Positions 1 to 6,599 of a DNA stretch of 12,152 nucleotides are shown here, in pieces. The stretch spans positions 1 to 12,152 of the forward strand of contig CALXAS010000032.1 of the NCBI GenBank assembly GCA_944386315.1. Reading direction: 5' to 3'. How positions within the stretch are numbered: position 1 is the stretch's first letter; each line of letters begins with the position of its first letter. A program made the position numbers and the translations under genes. The notes under the pieces were generated by a model. The model had not been told where the DNA came from, made no database searches, and saw nothing but the letters and a program-made list of their open reading frames with translations. This DNA comes from an uncultured Clostridia bacterium (GTDB lineage Bacteria; Bacillota; Clostridia; TANB77; CAG-508).

Positions 1-628
1 AATCCTTTAAAATATCTTTAACTTTCGAAAAATCTTTATAGTATATCCTTGATAATTTAACTACCAATTTTAATCCACCAGTTGCAATTCCTATTTCTTT
101 ACTTACATTGCTTAAAATTTCTGCCAGCATGCTTAAGTTGACATATGCTTTCGAACCCCAATCAAGGCTTCTCGCATAAACATACATATCCAATTGATTA
201 TTCTCTATATAAAAATCTAACATACTAATACAAGGTATATAAGATATATCTGTTAATGGTTCAAATGTAGTTATTGTTGCTGAACACGACATTTTATCTG
301 TCTTTAATTTATGAATTACCCAATCAATTTGATTTTTTTGACCTAAATAGTTATATAATCTACTTGCATATGAATTAGTATTTCTTAATTCTTTCACTAC
401 ACCTTGATTATGAAAATTATCTTTCATCCATTGATATTCTTCCTTTACCATATATTTATTTATAATATTGTCAGGTAATATAACTTTTTTAATAGAAATC
501 ACTAAACCCGTTTCCTCTTTTATGATTTTATCTTCACTATATTTCACAATTTTTCCATTATTATGCAATTCTTCTAAAAACTTCATCCAAGCCTCACCTA
601 TAGTATTTACTTCGCCTAAATATTTCAT
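1..628 (-). CDS. Thymidylate-synthase-fold protein, 3' end cut by window edge
   Basis: This frame is open from an ATG at 628 down to the window edge (209 codons, no stop). The second half reads like the thymidylate synthase (TS) catalytic core. IPC (Cys133) matches the active-site PC, YARSLD (Arg153, Asp156) matches YQRSxD, and VN (Asn164) falls at the same spacing as Asn177 of E. coli TS. Near the edge, SRIY matches the substrate-binding HxY with His replaced by Arg. The paired phosphate-binding arginines expected just before the catalytic loop are not visible; the segment at 113-119 reads MSCSATI. TS converts dUMP to dTMP with methylene-tetrahydrofolate, and relatives hydroxymethylate pyrimidine nucleotides. 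The missing arginines suggest a different substrate, which is inference. AAGGA lies 11 bases before the start. The short layout resembles archaeal-type TS more than the longer bacterial ThyA. The fold is fairly sure, the substrate unknown. Confidence 0.72.
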   Translation of the reverse strand, partial: MKYLGEVNTIGEAWMKFLEELHNNGKIVKYSEDKIIKEETGLVISIKKVILPDNIINKYMVKEEYQWMKDNFHNQGVVKELRNTNSYASRLYNYLGQKNQIDWVIHKLKTDKMSCSATITTFEPLTDISYIPCISMLDFYIENNQLDMYVYARSLDWGSKAYVNLSMLAEILSNVSKEIGIATGGLKLVVKLSRIYYKDFSKVKDILKD

Positions 629-650
629 ATATTTTTCATTCCTTTACCTT

Positions 651-709
651 AAAAAAATATAGTTGGAAAATCATTATCCCTGACATTTTAGGTACAATCA
701 TTTTCCAAC
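651..709 (-). terminator. Rho-independent terminator after the 721-1197 gene
   Basis: A 14-base stem (662-675 with 696-709, one mismatch) encloses a 20-base loop. Read on the minus strand it is followed by TATATTTTTTT. It sits directly after the stop of the membrane-protein gene and separates it from the thymidylate-synthase-like gene, so the latter probably has its own promoter or relies on read-through. Confidence 0.75.
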
Positions 710-720
710 CTTTTCCCATT

Positions 721-1197
721 CTATAATGTTTTATAATGATTTTTGTCTGCTCTTTCGTCTAATTGTCTATCATAAGCCTCATTTTTGTAAAACCAGTCTG
801 TTTGTTTATTTACTGGATTTTTCATTCTATATTTATCTAATAAGATATCTAATACACAAGCTACTGGTAGAATAATACCTACTGTATTTACAATAAAAGC
901 CATATATTCTGCTGGTCCTAGTGTTTGTCCATCTACTAGCATCATAATTTTGGCATATAAATCTGTTCCAAAATAATAGCCATAGGCAATTAAATAAAGA
1001 AGTCCTGCTATTAATTTTCTTTTAAAAATAAATGGCACTAATGCTAAAACAACAAAGGTTAAAATAATTTCTGTGGTAAGGTTCATAGGTTGCACTATAA
1101 AGTCCGAGCCCATTGTTCCCATTACTGCTACTACCACTCTAAAAACCCAAAATGCCACGATAAAAAAAGTAATTAACCAACTACTTAGTTCTTTCAT
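721..1197 (-). CDS. Unrecognised four-helix membrane protein, 158 aa
   Basis: I do not recognise the family. The protein shows about four hydrophobic segments: residues 6-27, 42-58, 62-80 and 101-121. The C-terminal tail (122-158) is highly charged and probably cytoplasmic, with an aromatic/acidic stretch WFYKNEAYDRQLDERADKNH. There is no signal peptide beyond the first helix and no conserved polar residue inside a helix that would suggest a channel or enzyme. The ATG at 1197 follows AGAGGGGG with nine bases between, a good ribosome binding site. It is bounded by a terminator on each side (651-709 and 1281-1309), so it appears to be its own transcription unit. Coding is supported by the ribosome binding site, the membrane-protein hydrophobicity pattern and the flanking terminators; the function is open. 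Confidence 0.75.
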   Translation of the reverse strand: MKELSSWLITFFIVAFWVFRVVVAVMGTMGSDFIVQPMNLTTEIILTFVVLALVPFIFKRKLIAGLLYLIAYGYYFGTDLYAKIMMLVDGQTLGPAEYMAFIVNTVGIILPVACVLDILLDKYRMKNPVNKQTDWFYKNEAYDRQLDERADKNHYKTL

Positions 1198-1280
1198 TTG
1201 TATTTTCCCCCTCTTTTTTTAACCTAAGTAGGAACCCTCAAGTGATTATTTCACTTAGTGTTCTCCCACGCTTTTTAAGA

Positions 1281-1309
1281 AAAGGGATAATAACTAACAT
1301 TATCCCTTT
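1281..1309 (-). terminator. Terminator after yrzB
   Basis: A perfect 11-bp stem (1281-1291 with 1299-1309) has a 7-base loop. On the minus strand TTTTCTT, partly the end of the stem, completes it. It lies 35 bases past the yrzB stop and closes the ireB-ruvX-yrzB unit. The T-tract is short, so termination may be incomplete. Confidence 0.6.
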
Positions 1310-1343
1310 CTCCTGTTTTCCTTATCATCGTTTTATTTTTATC

Positions 1344-1676
1344 TTATTCGTCTATAAAGTTAAATTCATCTTTGAATTTTTCTTTAAAAATTTCAAATAC
1401 TTGATTCAAAACATCTTCGTCATCTACACTAACATAAGATTCTTCATCTTCATTTTCTGAATCTGTATCTTCTGCCTTTAGGATAACTACTTCTCCTGCT
1501 TCTTCATCCTCTGGCTCTTCTGTTGGTAATAGAACTACATATTCTTCTCCATCTAATTCTATTAAATCTAAAAATTCAAAAGATACTTCTTCTCCATTTT
1601 CATCATTTAATACAATAATATTATCTAGCTCCTCATTTTCTTCATTATTTACATTGTTGTTCTCGTTTTCGTTCAT
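1344..1676 (-). CDS. yrzB: DUF1292 family protein (YrzB-like)
   Basis: This is a small, very acidic protein of 110 residues with an Asn/Glu-rich leader (1-17). A DUF1292 domain follows: an IIVLNDENGEEVSFEFLDLI strand pair, then LDGEEYVVLLP, then EVVILKAE, and a C-terminal FEIFKEKFKDEF helix. The family is short and its biochemical role is not known to me. In many Firmicutes it is encoded directly after ruvX, as here. An acidic insert (68-88) between the strands and the last helix is longer than usual. The ATG at 1676 follows AAGGAG with nine bases between. The gap of 137 bases to ruvX contains a weak hairpin, so yrzB may be partly transcribed on its own. Confidence 0.85.
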   Translation of the reverse strand: MNENENNNVNNEENEELDNIIVLNDENGEEVSFEFLDLIELDGEEYVVLLPTEEPEDEEAGEVVILKAEDTDSENEDEESYVSVDDEDVLNQVFEIFKEKFKDEFNFIDE

Positions 1677-1712
1677 TTCTTTATTCTCCTTATATACTTT
1701 ATTTAGGTTTTT

Positions 1713-1735
1713 AAAAGGTTACCTATAAACCTTTT
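1713..1735 (-). terminator. Weak hairpin between ruvX and yrzB
   Basis: An 8-bp perfect inverted repeat (AAAAGGTT at 1713-1720, AACCTTTT at 1728-1735) has a 7-base loop. On the minus strand AAAAACC rather than a T-run follows, so it is a poor terminator in that direction; on the plus strand TT then GTC follows. An alternative pairing uses AGGTTT at 1705-1710. It could be an attenuator or processing site rather than a true terminator. Confidence 0.3.
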
Positions 1736-1813
1736 TTGTCAATTCTATTTTGTTCTTTTTTAGTATTTGTCATTTTTTATATCATATACTATTTTTTTTC
1801 GTCATGCAATACT

Positions 1814-2239
1814 TCAAACGGAATTTTTTATTTTATTCATATAAGTTTCTAAAATATAAACAGCAGAAATCGTATCTACGATTCCTTTCTTTTTTTGTGG
1901 ATTTACTCCAAGCAAATTCATTGTCTTATGTGCTGCCACAGTGGTTAATCTTTCATCTATTTCTTCTACTTTTATTTTAGGGAACTGACAATGTAATTTA
2001 TGGATAAATTTTTGAGTTACTTCTACTCTCTCTGTTTTCGTCCCATTCATGTTAATTGGCATTCCTACAACAAAGGTATCAATCTCATATTCTTTGGTTA
2101 GCTCCGCAAGCCTTTTTAACACAATTTTATCGTTTCCCAACGTTTGAATGGTTTCTAATCCTTGCACTGTAATATTTAATGCATCTGTTATTGCAATTCC
2201 TACTCTGCTATCTCCATAATCAATTCCTAATTTCCTCAT
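1814..2239 (-). CDS. ruvX: RuvX/YqgF-family Holliday junction resolvase-like nuclease
   Basis: This 141-residue RNase H-fold protein has all family motifs: GIDYGDSRVG at 5-14 (catalytic Asp7), VVGMPINMNGT at 57-67, IDERLTT at 94-100 (Glu96), and VDTISAVYIL at 121-130 (Asp122). The three acidic residues that hold the catalytic metal are therefore present and the length is typical. Members have been linked to Holliday junction resolution and, for E. coli YqgF, to 16S rRNA 5'-end maturation; which applies here cannot be told from sequence. The start lies two bases after the ireB stop, with AGAGGA ten bases before the ATG, so the two are co-translated. The gene pair ireB-ruvX is a standard Firmicute arrangement. 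Confidence 0.93.
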   Translation of the reverse strand: MRKLGIDYGDSRVGIAITDALNITVQGLETIQTLGNDKIVLKRLAELTKEYEIDTFVVGMPINMNGTKTERVEVTQKFIHKLHCQFPKIKVEEIDERLTTVAAHKTMNLLGVNPQKKKGIVDTISAVYILETYMNKIKNSV

Positions 2240-2241
2240 TT

Positions 2242-2499
2242 TTATTTATCCTCTATACCAATATATTCTTTTACCATTTTTTCTAGTAATTCATCTCTTT
2301 CGATTTGTCTAATTAAATTTCTTGCATTATGATGGCTAGTAATATAAGTTGGATCTCCTGATAAAATATATCCTACAATTTGATTAATTGGATTATATCC
2401 TTTTTCTTTTAATGCTTCATATACTTCTTTTAGAATTTCTTTTGTTCTTGTGTTCTCCTCTTTTGGTGCATTAAAAAACATTGTTTTATCTTTATCCAT
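2242..2499 (-). CDS. ireB: IreB-family regulatory phosphoprotein (YrzL-like)
   Basis: This is an 85-residue member of the IreB family (formerly DUF965). The core is unmistakable: EILKEVYEALKEKGYNPINQ, then IVGYILSGDPTYITSHHNAR, then NLIRQIERDELLEKMVKEY. In Enterococcus faecalis, IreB is phosphorylated on N-terminal threonines by the PASTA kinase IreK and lowers cephalosporin resistance. Here the N-terminus is MDKDKTMFF, with one candidate threonine (Thr6). I chose the ATG at 2499 because the family begins there and GGAAAG stands about seven bases before it. A TTG at 2529 would add ten residues (MHLKRKESEK) and overlap the upstream gene without a good ribosome binding site. The stop is two bases before ruvX. 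Confidence 0.92.
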   Translation of the reverse strand: MDKDKTMFFNAPKEENTRTKEILKEVYEALKEKGYNPINQIVGYILSGDPTYITSHHNARNLIRQIERDELLEKMVKEYIGIEDK

Positions 2500-2519
2500 T
2501 TTTTCACTTTCCTTCCTTT

Positions 2520-3617
2520 TTAGATGCAATTTACTGCACTTTCCTTTTTATCTGCATTATCTAAATATTCTTCTAATTTTTTTGTAACACCTTCCATAGC
2601 AGTTCCTTTATAATAAGTCGTCATAACAGCATTAATTTTAGGACTCACCATTTCTGGCTCTTCGTCTTCATACAAATCTTCTTCTGCTTGTTTTACCTGC
2701 ATGTTTTCTATTTTTTGTTTTAATTGATTCATAAAATCTGTTACATCTGCTACATCAATTCCAGAAAATACAATCACAAATTTTGGTCCCATATAACGTA
2801 TAAACACATATTCTGAAGCGATATTTTGTTTTACTAATTCACTTAATCTCCTAATCACTTCATTTCCTGTATGTCTTCCATAGGTCTCATTAATATCTAC
2901 TATATTGGTAATAGAAAACATACAAATGGCAGATGTAGTATATTTATCAATTTGCCTTTTTCCTTCTCCATATAAGTATTCTTCTGATTTTAATCCTGTA
3001 AATAAATCGTCTCTTACAATGTTTTCTACTACTTGTTGTTTATCTAATGTTCTCAAAACAGCTACAATATTATTTCTAACTACTTCTAAAATAGTAGTAT
3101 CAATTCCATCAAAATCATGAGGTTTTCCACTCTCTATAATCCAGTATCCAATATATACATTATCTATATACAAAGGAAAGAACATGGCAGATTTTGCTCT
3201 TCCAAATTCCATTTTTTGATAAGGAAGCCTCTCTCCTTCTTTTTCTACTGTAATATATTTTGGGGTGGCTGTTTGTATACTATCTTGAAAAATAGGTTCT
3301 TGATGTAAACTTTTCAAGGTGTCCCAGTGTTTTTCGTCTACATTAGTTGCTTTTATGATATATTCTGCTCCATCGTATACTACAATGGTAGAATATTTGA
3401 TATCATATTTTTCAATTAATATTTCGTTTATTTTCTGTATTTTACTATCTGCTGACTTTTCTTCGCTAATGGTATCCATAAAGTCTTGTAATACATTTAA
3501 GCTCGTAATCTTCTGATTAATATTATTAAATGTATCTATCTTTTTATGGATAGACATATTATATAGCATTAAGAAAACAATAATAACAACTAATAGTATA
3601 ATAATTGCTATAATCAA
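2520..3617 (-). CDS. Membrane-anchored GAF protein with degenerate GGDEF domain
   Basis: A single N-terminal helix (residues 2-19) is followed by a short linker, a GAF-like domain (about 38-188) and a GGDEF-like domain (about 203-355). DLFTGLKSEEY at 204-214 matches the usual DxLTGLxNR start, YGRHTGNEVIRRL at 246-258 matches the yGHxxGDxvL segment, and RYMGPKF at 274-280 replaces RYGGDEF. The signature glycine pair and acidic residues are lost, and the metal-binding Asp positions read FSITN. Cyclic-di-GMP synthesis is therefore very unlikely; the domain may act as a sensor or scaffold. Translation starts at a TTG (3617) with GGAGG eight bases upstream. No in-frame ATG before residue 17 could serve without losing the membrane helix. 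It lies 22 bases after the TadZ-like gene and ends just ahead of ireB. Confidence 0.82.
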   Translation of the reverse strand: MIIAIIILLVVIIVFLMLYNMSIHKKIDTFNNINQKITSLNVLQDFMDTISEEKSADSKIQKINEILIEKYDIKYSTIVVYDGAEYIIKATNVDEKHWDTLKSLHQEPIFQDSIQTATPKYITVEKEGERLPYQKMEFGRAKSAMFFPLYIDNVYIGYWIIESGKPHDFDGIDTTILEVVRNNIVAVLRTLDKQQVVENIVRDDLFTGLKSEEYLYGEGKRQIDKYTTSAICMFSITNIVDINETYGRHTGNEVIRRLSELVKQNIASEYVFIRYMGPKFVIVFSGIDVADVTDFMNQLKQKIENMQVKQAEEDLYEDEEPEMVSPKINAVMTTYYKGTAMEGVTKKLEEYLDNADKKESAVNCI

Positions 3618-3639
3618 AGTCTACACCTCCGTTTGCATT

Positions 3640-6027
3640 TTATTCGTATTTTTTCATTCTATTTAAAGTATCATTCATTTGATTGGAAAATTGTGGTTTG
3701 TAACCACTATTCTTTTCATACTGGTTAAAAATTGGCTTTTCTTTTTTTCCTCTTCTTTTTTTGTCATTCGGTGTTTGATTATTTATTAAAGGATATACCA
3801 TATTAGCTAATTTTCTAAAATAATTTAAGCAATCTTTTGAATAACCTTTTAAAGATACTTCACAATTTACTAATGCTTCTAAGTATTTGGAATAGGTTTG
3901 CATTTCAAATGGTATTAAACAATATTTTACGCTTTCTCTATTAAACAATTCTGTCATGTACGACATAGCAGGGTCATTATAATATGCCATTCCTCCAATA
4001 ATGGTTCTTTCTGTAATTCCTCTTACTTTGGTATATTTATTAACTACTATTCTTAATTTTTCCTGCTCTAAAATTCCTTTTGCTTTTAAATCTCTTAAAT
4101 AAGCAGTTAATGGTTGAATGGTTAATACATCCATACTTTGTACCAAATAAATTTCTTGGCTATTGGCAATATAACCATATGGCGATGCAAAATCACAATC
4201 CAATAAAATTAAATCATAATACTTTAATAAAGTAGATAAAATGGCTTGTTCATTTTCTACTCCTGCATCTTCTCCTGGAAGAGAAGTATATACATCTAAA
4301 TTAGCATTTACTTTAATTCCTCTTGCTTCTCCTTGTGTTAATCTTGCCATACATTCGAAGGCAACTGTTCTTAAGTCTTCCTCATTTTTTGTATAGATGT
4401 AGTAAGCGTTTCTATTTTGTGTTAAATCTAATATAGCTGTTTTAATTCCTTGCTCAGACAACATTTGTGCCATATTATTTACAAGGAAAGATGTTCCATT
4501 TTTAGAAGTTCCTACAAAAGTGACAATCTTTTTTTCTTGTGTTAATAAATTTTCTATATTGGTACTTGCTTGGTACTGACTATTCATTAAAGCTGTATCT
4601 GTATAGGTATCTTCTTCCTCTTCATATTCATCAAATCCTGGTAGCGTAGTAGCTTCTTCTGGTTCCTCGTCAAATCCAGGCAAAATAGTTTCTTCTTGTT
4701 CTTCTAACCCTGGTAGTAAAACATCATTTTCTTCTTCTGGCTCTACTTCTGGTAACACAGTGGCTTGCTGAATAGTCTCTTCTGGTCTAATTTTTCTTGG
4801 TCTTCCTCTTCCTCTCTTTGGTGGTGTTACTGTAGACACTTCTTCTTTTTCTTCTGCTACTGCTGGTGCCATTGGCTCTGCTTGCTCTACGATTGGTTCT
4901 TCTACAACTGGTTGTGGTTGTACTTTTCTTGGTCTTCCCCTTCCTCTTTTTGGAGGTGTTACTGTAGAGACTTCTTCTTTTTCTTCTGCTACTGCTGTCA
5001 TCATTGGCTCTGCTTGTTCTACAATTGGTGCTTTTACTACTGGTTCTACTTTTTTCTGTTCTTTTATGGTTGATTCTATTCTTTTTGGTTCTTGCATAGT
5101 AGGTTGGATTTTATTTTGTACTGTATTTTCCACTTTTTTTACATTTTTTGTGGATACTCCTGATGGTATAACAACTGGTTTTGTCATTTTCTTTGTTACT
5201 GCTTTATCTACAATAGACTCTACTTTAATTCCACCATCCTCTGGAAGTTTTATTTCTCCACCTTTTCTTCTGCCTTTAGATTTTGTTTTCTCCATATCTT
5301 CTATTCTTTTTGTTGTTCCTTTTCTAGGTTTTACACCAGAATACGTAATAATTTGTTGATATTTCGGACTACGTTCCTCCAAAACAGCTTTTACATTTAG
5401 TGGCAAAAATCCAACAATAATTCTTAACTGATCATCTGTATATTGAGAAGCAATGCTATCAAAACTATCTACATATTTATCTTCATTTTTGCCTAGACGC
5501 TTATAATGAGATAAGATATTTTGAATTTCTATTTCACTTACTTCTTCTTCTGGCTTATATTCTACTTGATTAGAATCAATTTGATAGTATACTTTTGCTT
5601 CTTTTTTACTTCTTGGCTTATAGATTAAATTACATACTTGCTCAATACTTCTATCTTGTCCAATCAAGGTACTATATACGCCTATACCAAATAATTTAAT
5701 GAGTAAACTTTCTGACTTTGTTCTTCTATCTGTAGCAATTAAAATAATCGGAATATCTTCCCCATCGCTGTTAGATGCTTCATCAGAAATACTATCTAAC
5801 TTTTCAAAGATAAAATTGTCAATCGTTTCATAATTATTATTCGCAAATGGCTCTAAATCTTCACTAATAACAATTCTATCATATGTTTTATCCTTTTGTA
5901 ATTCTTTTAGTATTGCATTAAAGTAATAAACATTTTTATACGAAATTATTTCTTTATACATTTGTTGATATTTCTTTACAATAGAATTAGAAATATTTTC
6001 ATTACTTACTGCAAATAAAACTTTCAT
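3640..6027 (-). CDS. TadZ/CpaE-like receiver-ATPase protein with AT-hooks and degenerate P-loop
   Basis: The 795-residue protein has three parts. Residues 1-140 alternate strands and helices like an atypical response-regulator receiver. Residues 235-480 are low complexity: lysine-rich, then a duplicated 44-residue unit ending in PPKRGRGRPRK (358-368 and 402-412), a classic AT-hook, then three acidic LPGF/LPGL repeats (438-467). Residues 499-748 form a MinD/CpaE-type domain with a Walker-B-like LILLDCD (606-612) and IVVNKYTK (660-667). The P-loop reads GTSKNGTS (506-513), lacking the GK[ST] lysine. A receiver plus atypical ATPase is the plan of TadZ/CpaE, which places Flp pilus machinery at the cell pole. 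No other tad gene lies in this window. The tail (749-795) is basic. GGAGGGG eight bases before the ATG overlaps the end of the preceding gene. The fold is fairly sure, the role is not. Confidence 0.8.
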   Translation of the reverse strand: MKVLFAVSNENISNSIVKKYQQMYKEIISYKNVYYFNAILKELQKDKTYDRIVISEDLEPFANNNYETIDNFIFEKLDSISDEASNSDGEDIPIILIATDRRTKSESLLIKLFGIGVYSTLIGQDRSIEQVCNLIYKPRSKKEAKVYYQIDSNQVEYKPEEEVSEIEIQNILSHYKRLGKNEDKYVDSFDSIASQYTDDQLRIIVGFLPLNVKAVLEERSPKYQQIITYSGVKPRKGTTKRIEDMEKTKSKGRRKGGEIKLPEDGGIKVESIVDKAVTKKMTKPVVIPSGVSTKNVKKVENTVQNKIQPTMQEPKRIESTIKEQKKVEPVVKAPIVEQAEPMMTAVAEEKEEVSTVTPPKRGRGRPRKVQPQPVVEEPIVEQAEPMAPAVAEEKEEVSTVTPPKRGRGRPRKIRPEETIQQATVLPEVEPEEENDVLLPGLEEQEETILPGFDEEPEEATTLPGFDEYEEEEDTYTDTALMNSQYQASTNIENLLTQEKKIVTFVGTSKNGTSFLVNNMAQMLSEQGIKTAILDLTQNRNAYYIYTKNEEDLRTVAFECMARLTQGEARGIKVNANLDVYTSLPGEDAGVENEQAILSTLLKYYDLILLDCDFASPYGYIANSQEIYLVQSMDVLTIQPLTAYLRDLKAKGILEQEKLRIVVNKYTKVRGITERTIIGGMAYYNDPAMSYMTELFNRESVKYCLIPFEMQTYSKYLEALVNCEVSLKGYSKDCLNYFRKLANMVYPLINNQTPNDKKRRGKKEKPIFNQYEKNSGYKPQFSNQMNDTLNRMKKYE
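4792..5025 (-). repeat. Tandem coding repeat carrying two AT-hook motifs
   Basis: Two copies of a 34-residue block (DNA 4924-5025 and 4792-4893, offset 132 bases) lie inside the TadZ-like gene. They share IVEQAEPM, then AVAEEKEEVSTVT, then PPKRGRGRPRK, differing mainly at the two residues after PM. The DNA is also nearly identical, pointing to a fairly recent in-frame duplication. Confidence 0.85.
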
Positions 6028-6031
6028 TTGT

Positions 6032-6454
6032 TTAACCCCTCCAACCTTTTACAACAATCGCAAATATTAATGGTAATACTTGTGCGATAATAAAAATAGT
6101 AATAATAGATATCATGATAGCAAAACCTCTATCTCTTGTATCTAATTTTCTAATACCCAATACATATTGGTAAATAGCACTAATGGCAATTCCTACAAAA
6201 CAAAAAGGAATACTATAAATTTGTACTTTATTTAATATGTATGCTGTTAACCCATAAGCATCTGAACCATAAGCTTCTTGATAATCTTCTAATGATTTTT
6301 TCTCTTTATCTTTCATTTCTACTAATTGGCTAACGGTTCCTTCCCCTGTTTCATTTACTGCTACTTCATTCGTTGCCAAAACGGTAGTAGTACATAAAAT
6401 GCTGATAAATATTGCTATAACGATTATCATCCCACTTGCTATTACTTTTTTCAT
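6032..6454 (-). CDS. Small secreted/membrane protein with VirB2-like topology
   Basis: I do not recognise the family by sequence. The 140-residue protein has a clear signal peptide (MKK, a hydrophobic core at 8-22, probable cleavage after VLA at 25-27). A hydrophilic, acidic region follows (28-75), then two membrane helices (about 76-98 and 110-134) joined by a short charged loop RKLDTRDR. Signal peptide plus two C-terminal helices is the layout of TrbC/VirB2 type IV secretion pilins, although those lack such a long hydrophilic leader. The RBS GAAAGGGG lies about eight bases before the ATG. The gene heads the minus-strand series and its last codons contain the ribosome binding site of the TadZ-like gene (four bases between genes), so the two are translationally linked. 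A pilin-like partner of the TadZ-like protein is an attractive but unproven reading. Confidence 0.75.
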   Translation of the reverse strand: MKKVIASGMIIVIAIFISILCTTTVLATNEVAVNETGEGTVSQLVEMKDKEKKSLEDYQEAYGSDAYGLTAYILNKVQIYSIPFCFVGIAISAIYQYVLGIRKLDTRDRGFAIMISIITIFIIAQVLPLIFAIVVKGWRG

Positions 6455-6511
6455 TTATGTTTGCCCCTTTCTATTGGTATCTTCCTATTTTAGACAAATC
6501 CTACTTATAAT

Positions 6512-6540
6512 ATAATACAATACTCTGGAAAAAATAGCAA
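6512..6540 (-). promoter_or_regulatory. Candidate vegetative promoter for the 6454-1344 gene series
   Basis: On the minus strand TTGCTA (6535-6540) and TATTAT (6512-6517) are separated by exactly 17 bases, a fair match to a housekeeping sigma-A promoter. It lies 58 bases before the first start codon, and no other promoter-like pair as good was seen upstream of this series. Confidence 0.5.
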
Positions 6541-6599
6541 GAACCTATAGGAATTTTTTTCTTCTTTTCCTTGTTTTTTCTTTTTTCTATAGGGTCAGG

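Noticed and set aside
628..639. ATG at 639 upstream of the thymidylate-synthase-like gene as a start or leader peptide
   Set aside because: It meets a stop after four codons and lies too close to AAGGA to be a normal start; no leader function is visible.
1223..1258. Short inverted repeats (CCTA/TAGG and AAGTGA/TCACTT) upstream of the four-helix membrane protein as a riboswitch
   Set aside because: The stems are short, imperfect and match no riboswitch core I know; noted only as minor secondary structure.
1737..1742. TTGACA on the minus strand upstream of yrzB as a promoter -35
   Set aside because: No acceptable -10 hexamer lies 16-18 bases downstream.
2527..2529. TTG as an upstream start for ireB
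   Set aside because: It would add ten residues absent from the family and sits within the end of the preceding gene; the ATG at 2499 has the better ribosome binding site.
4627..5025. Repeated blocks in the TadZ-like gene as a possible CRISPR or mobile repeat
   Set aside because: The repeats are in frame, differ in length and encode protein motifs; there are no uniform spacers.
4765..5359. Two plus-strand open frames rich in Ser, Phe, Trp and Cys opposite the TadZ-like gene
   Set aside because: They are antisense shadows of the low-complexity Glu/Lys/Arg-rich region; there is no ribosome binding site and the composition is explained by the complementary codons.
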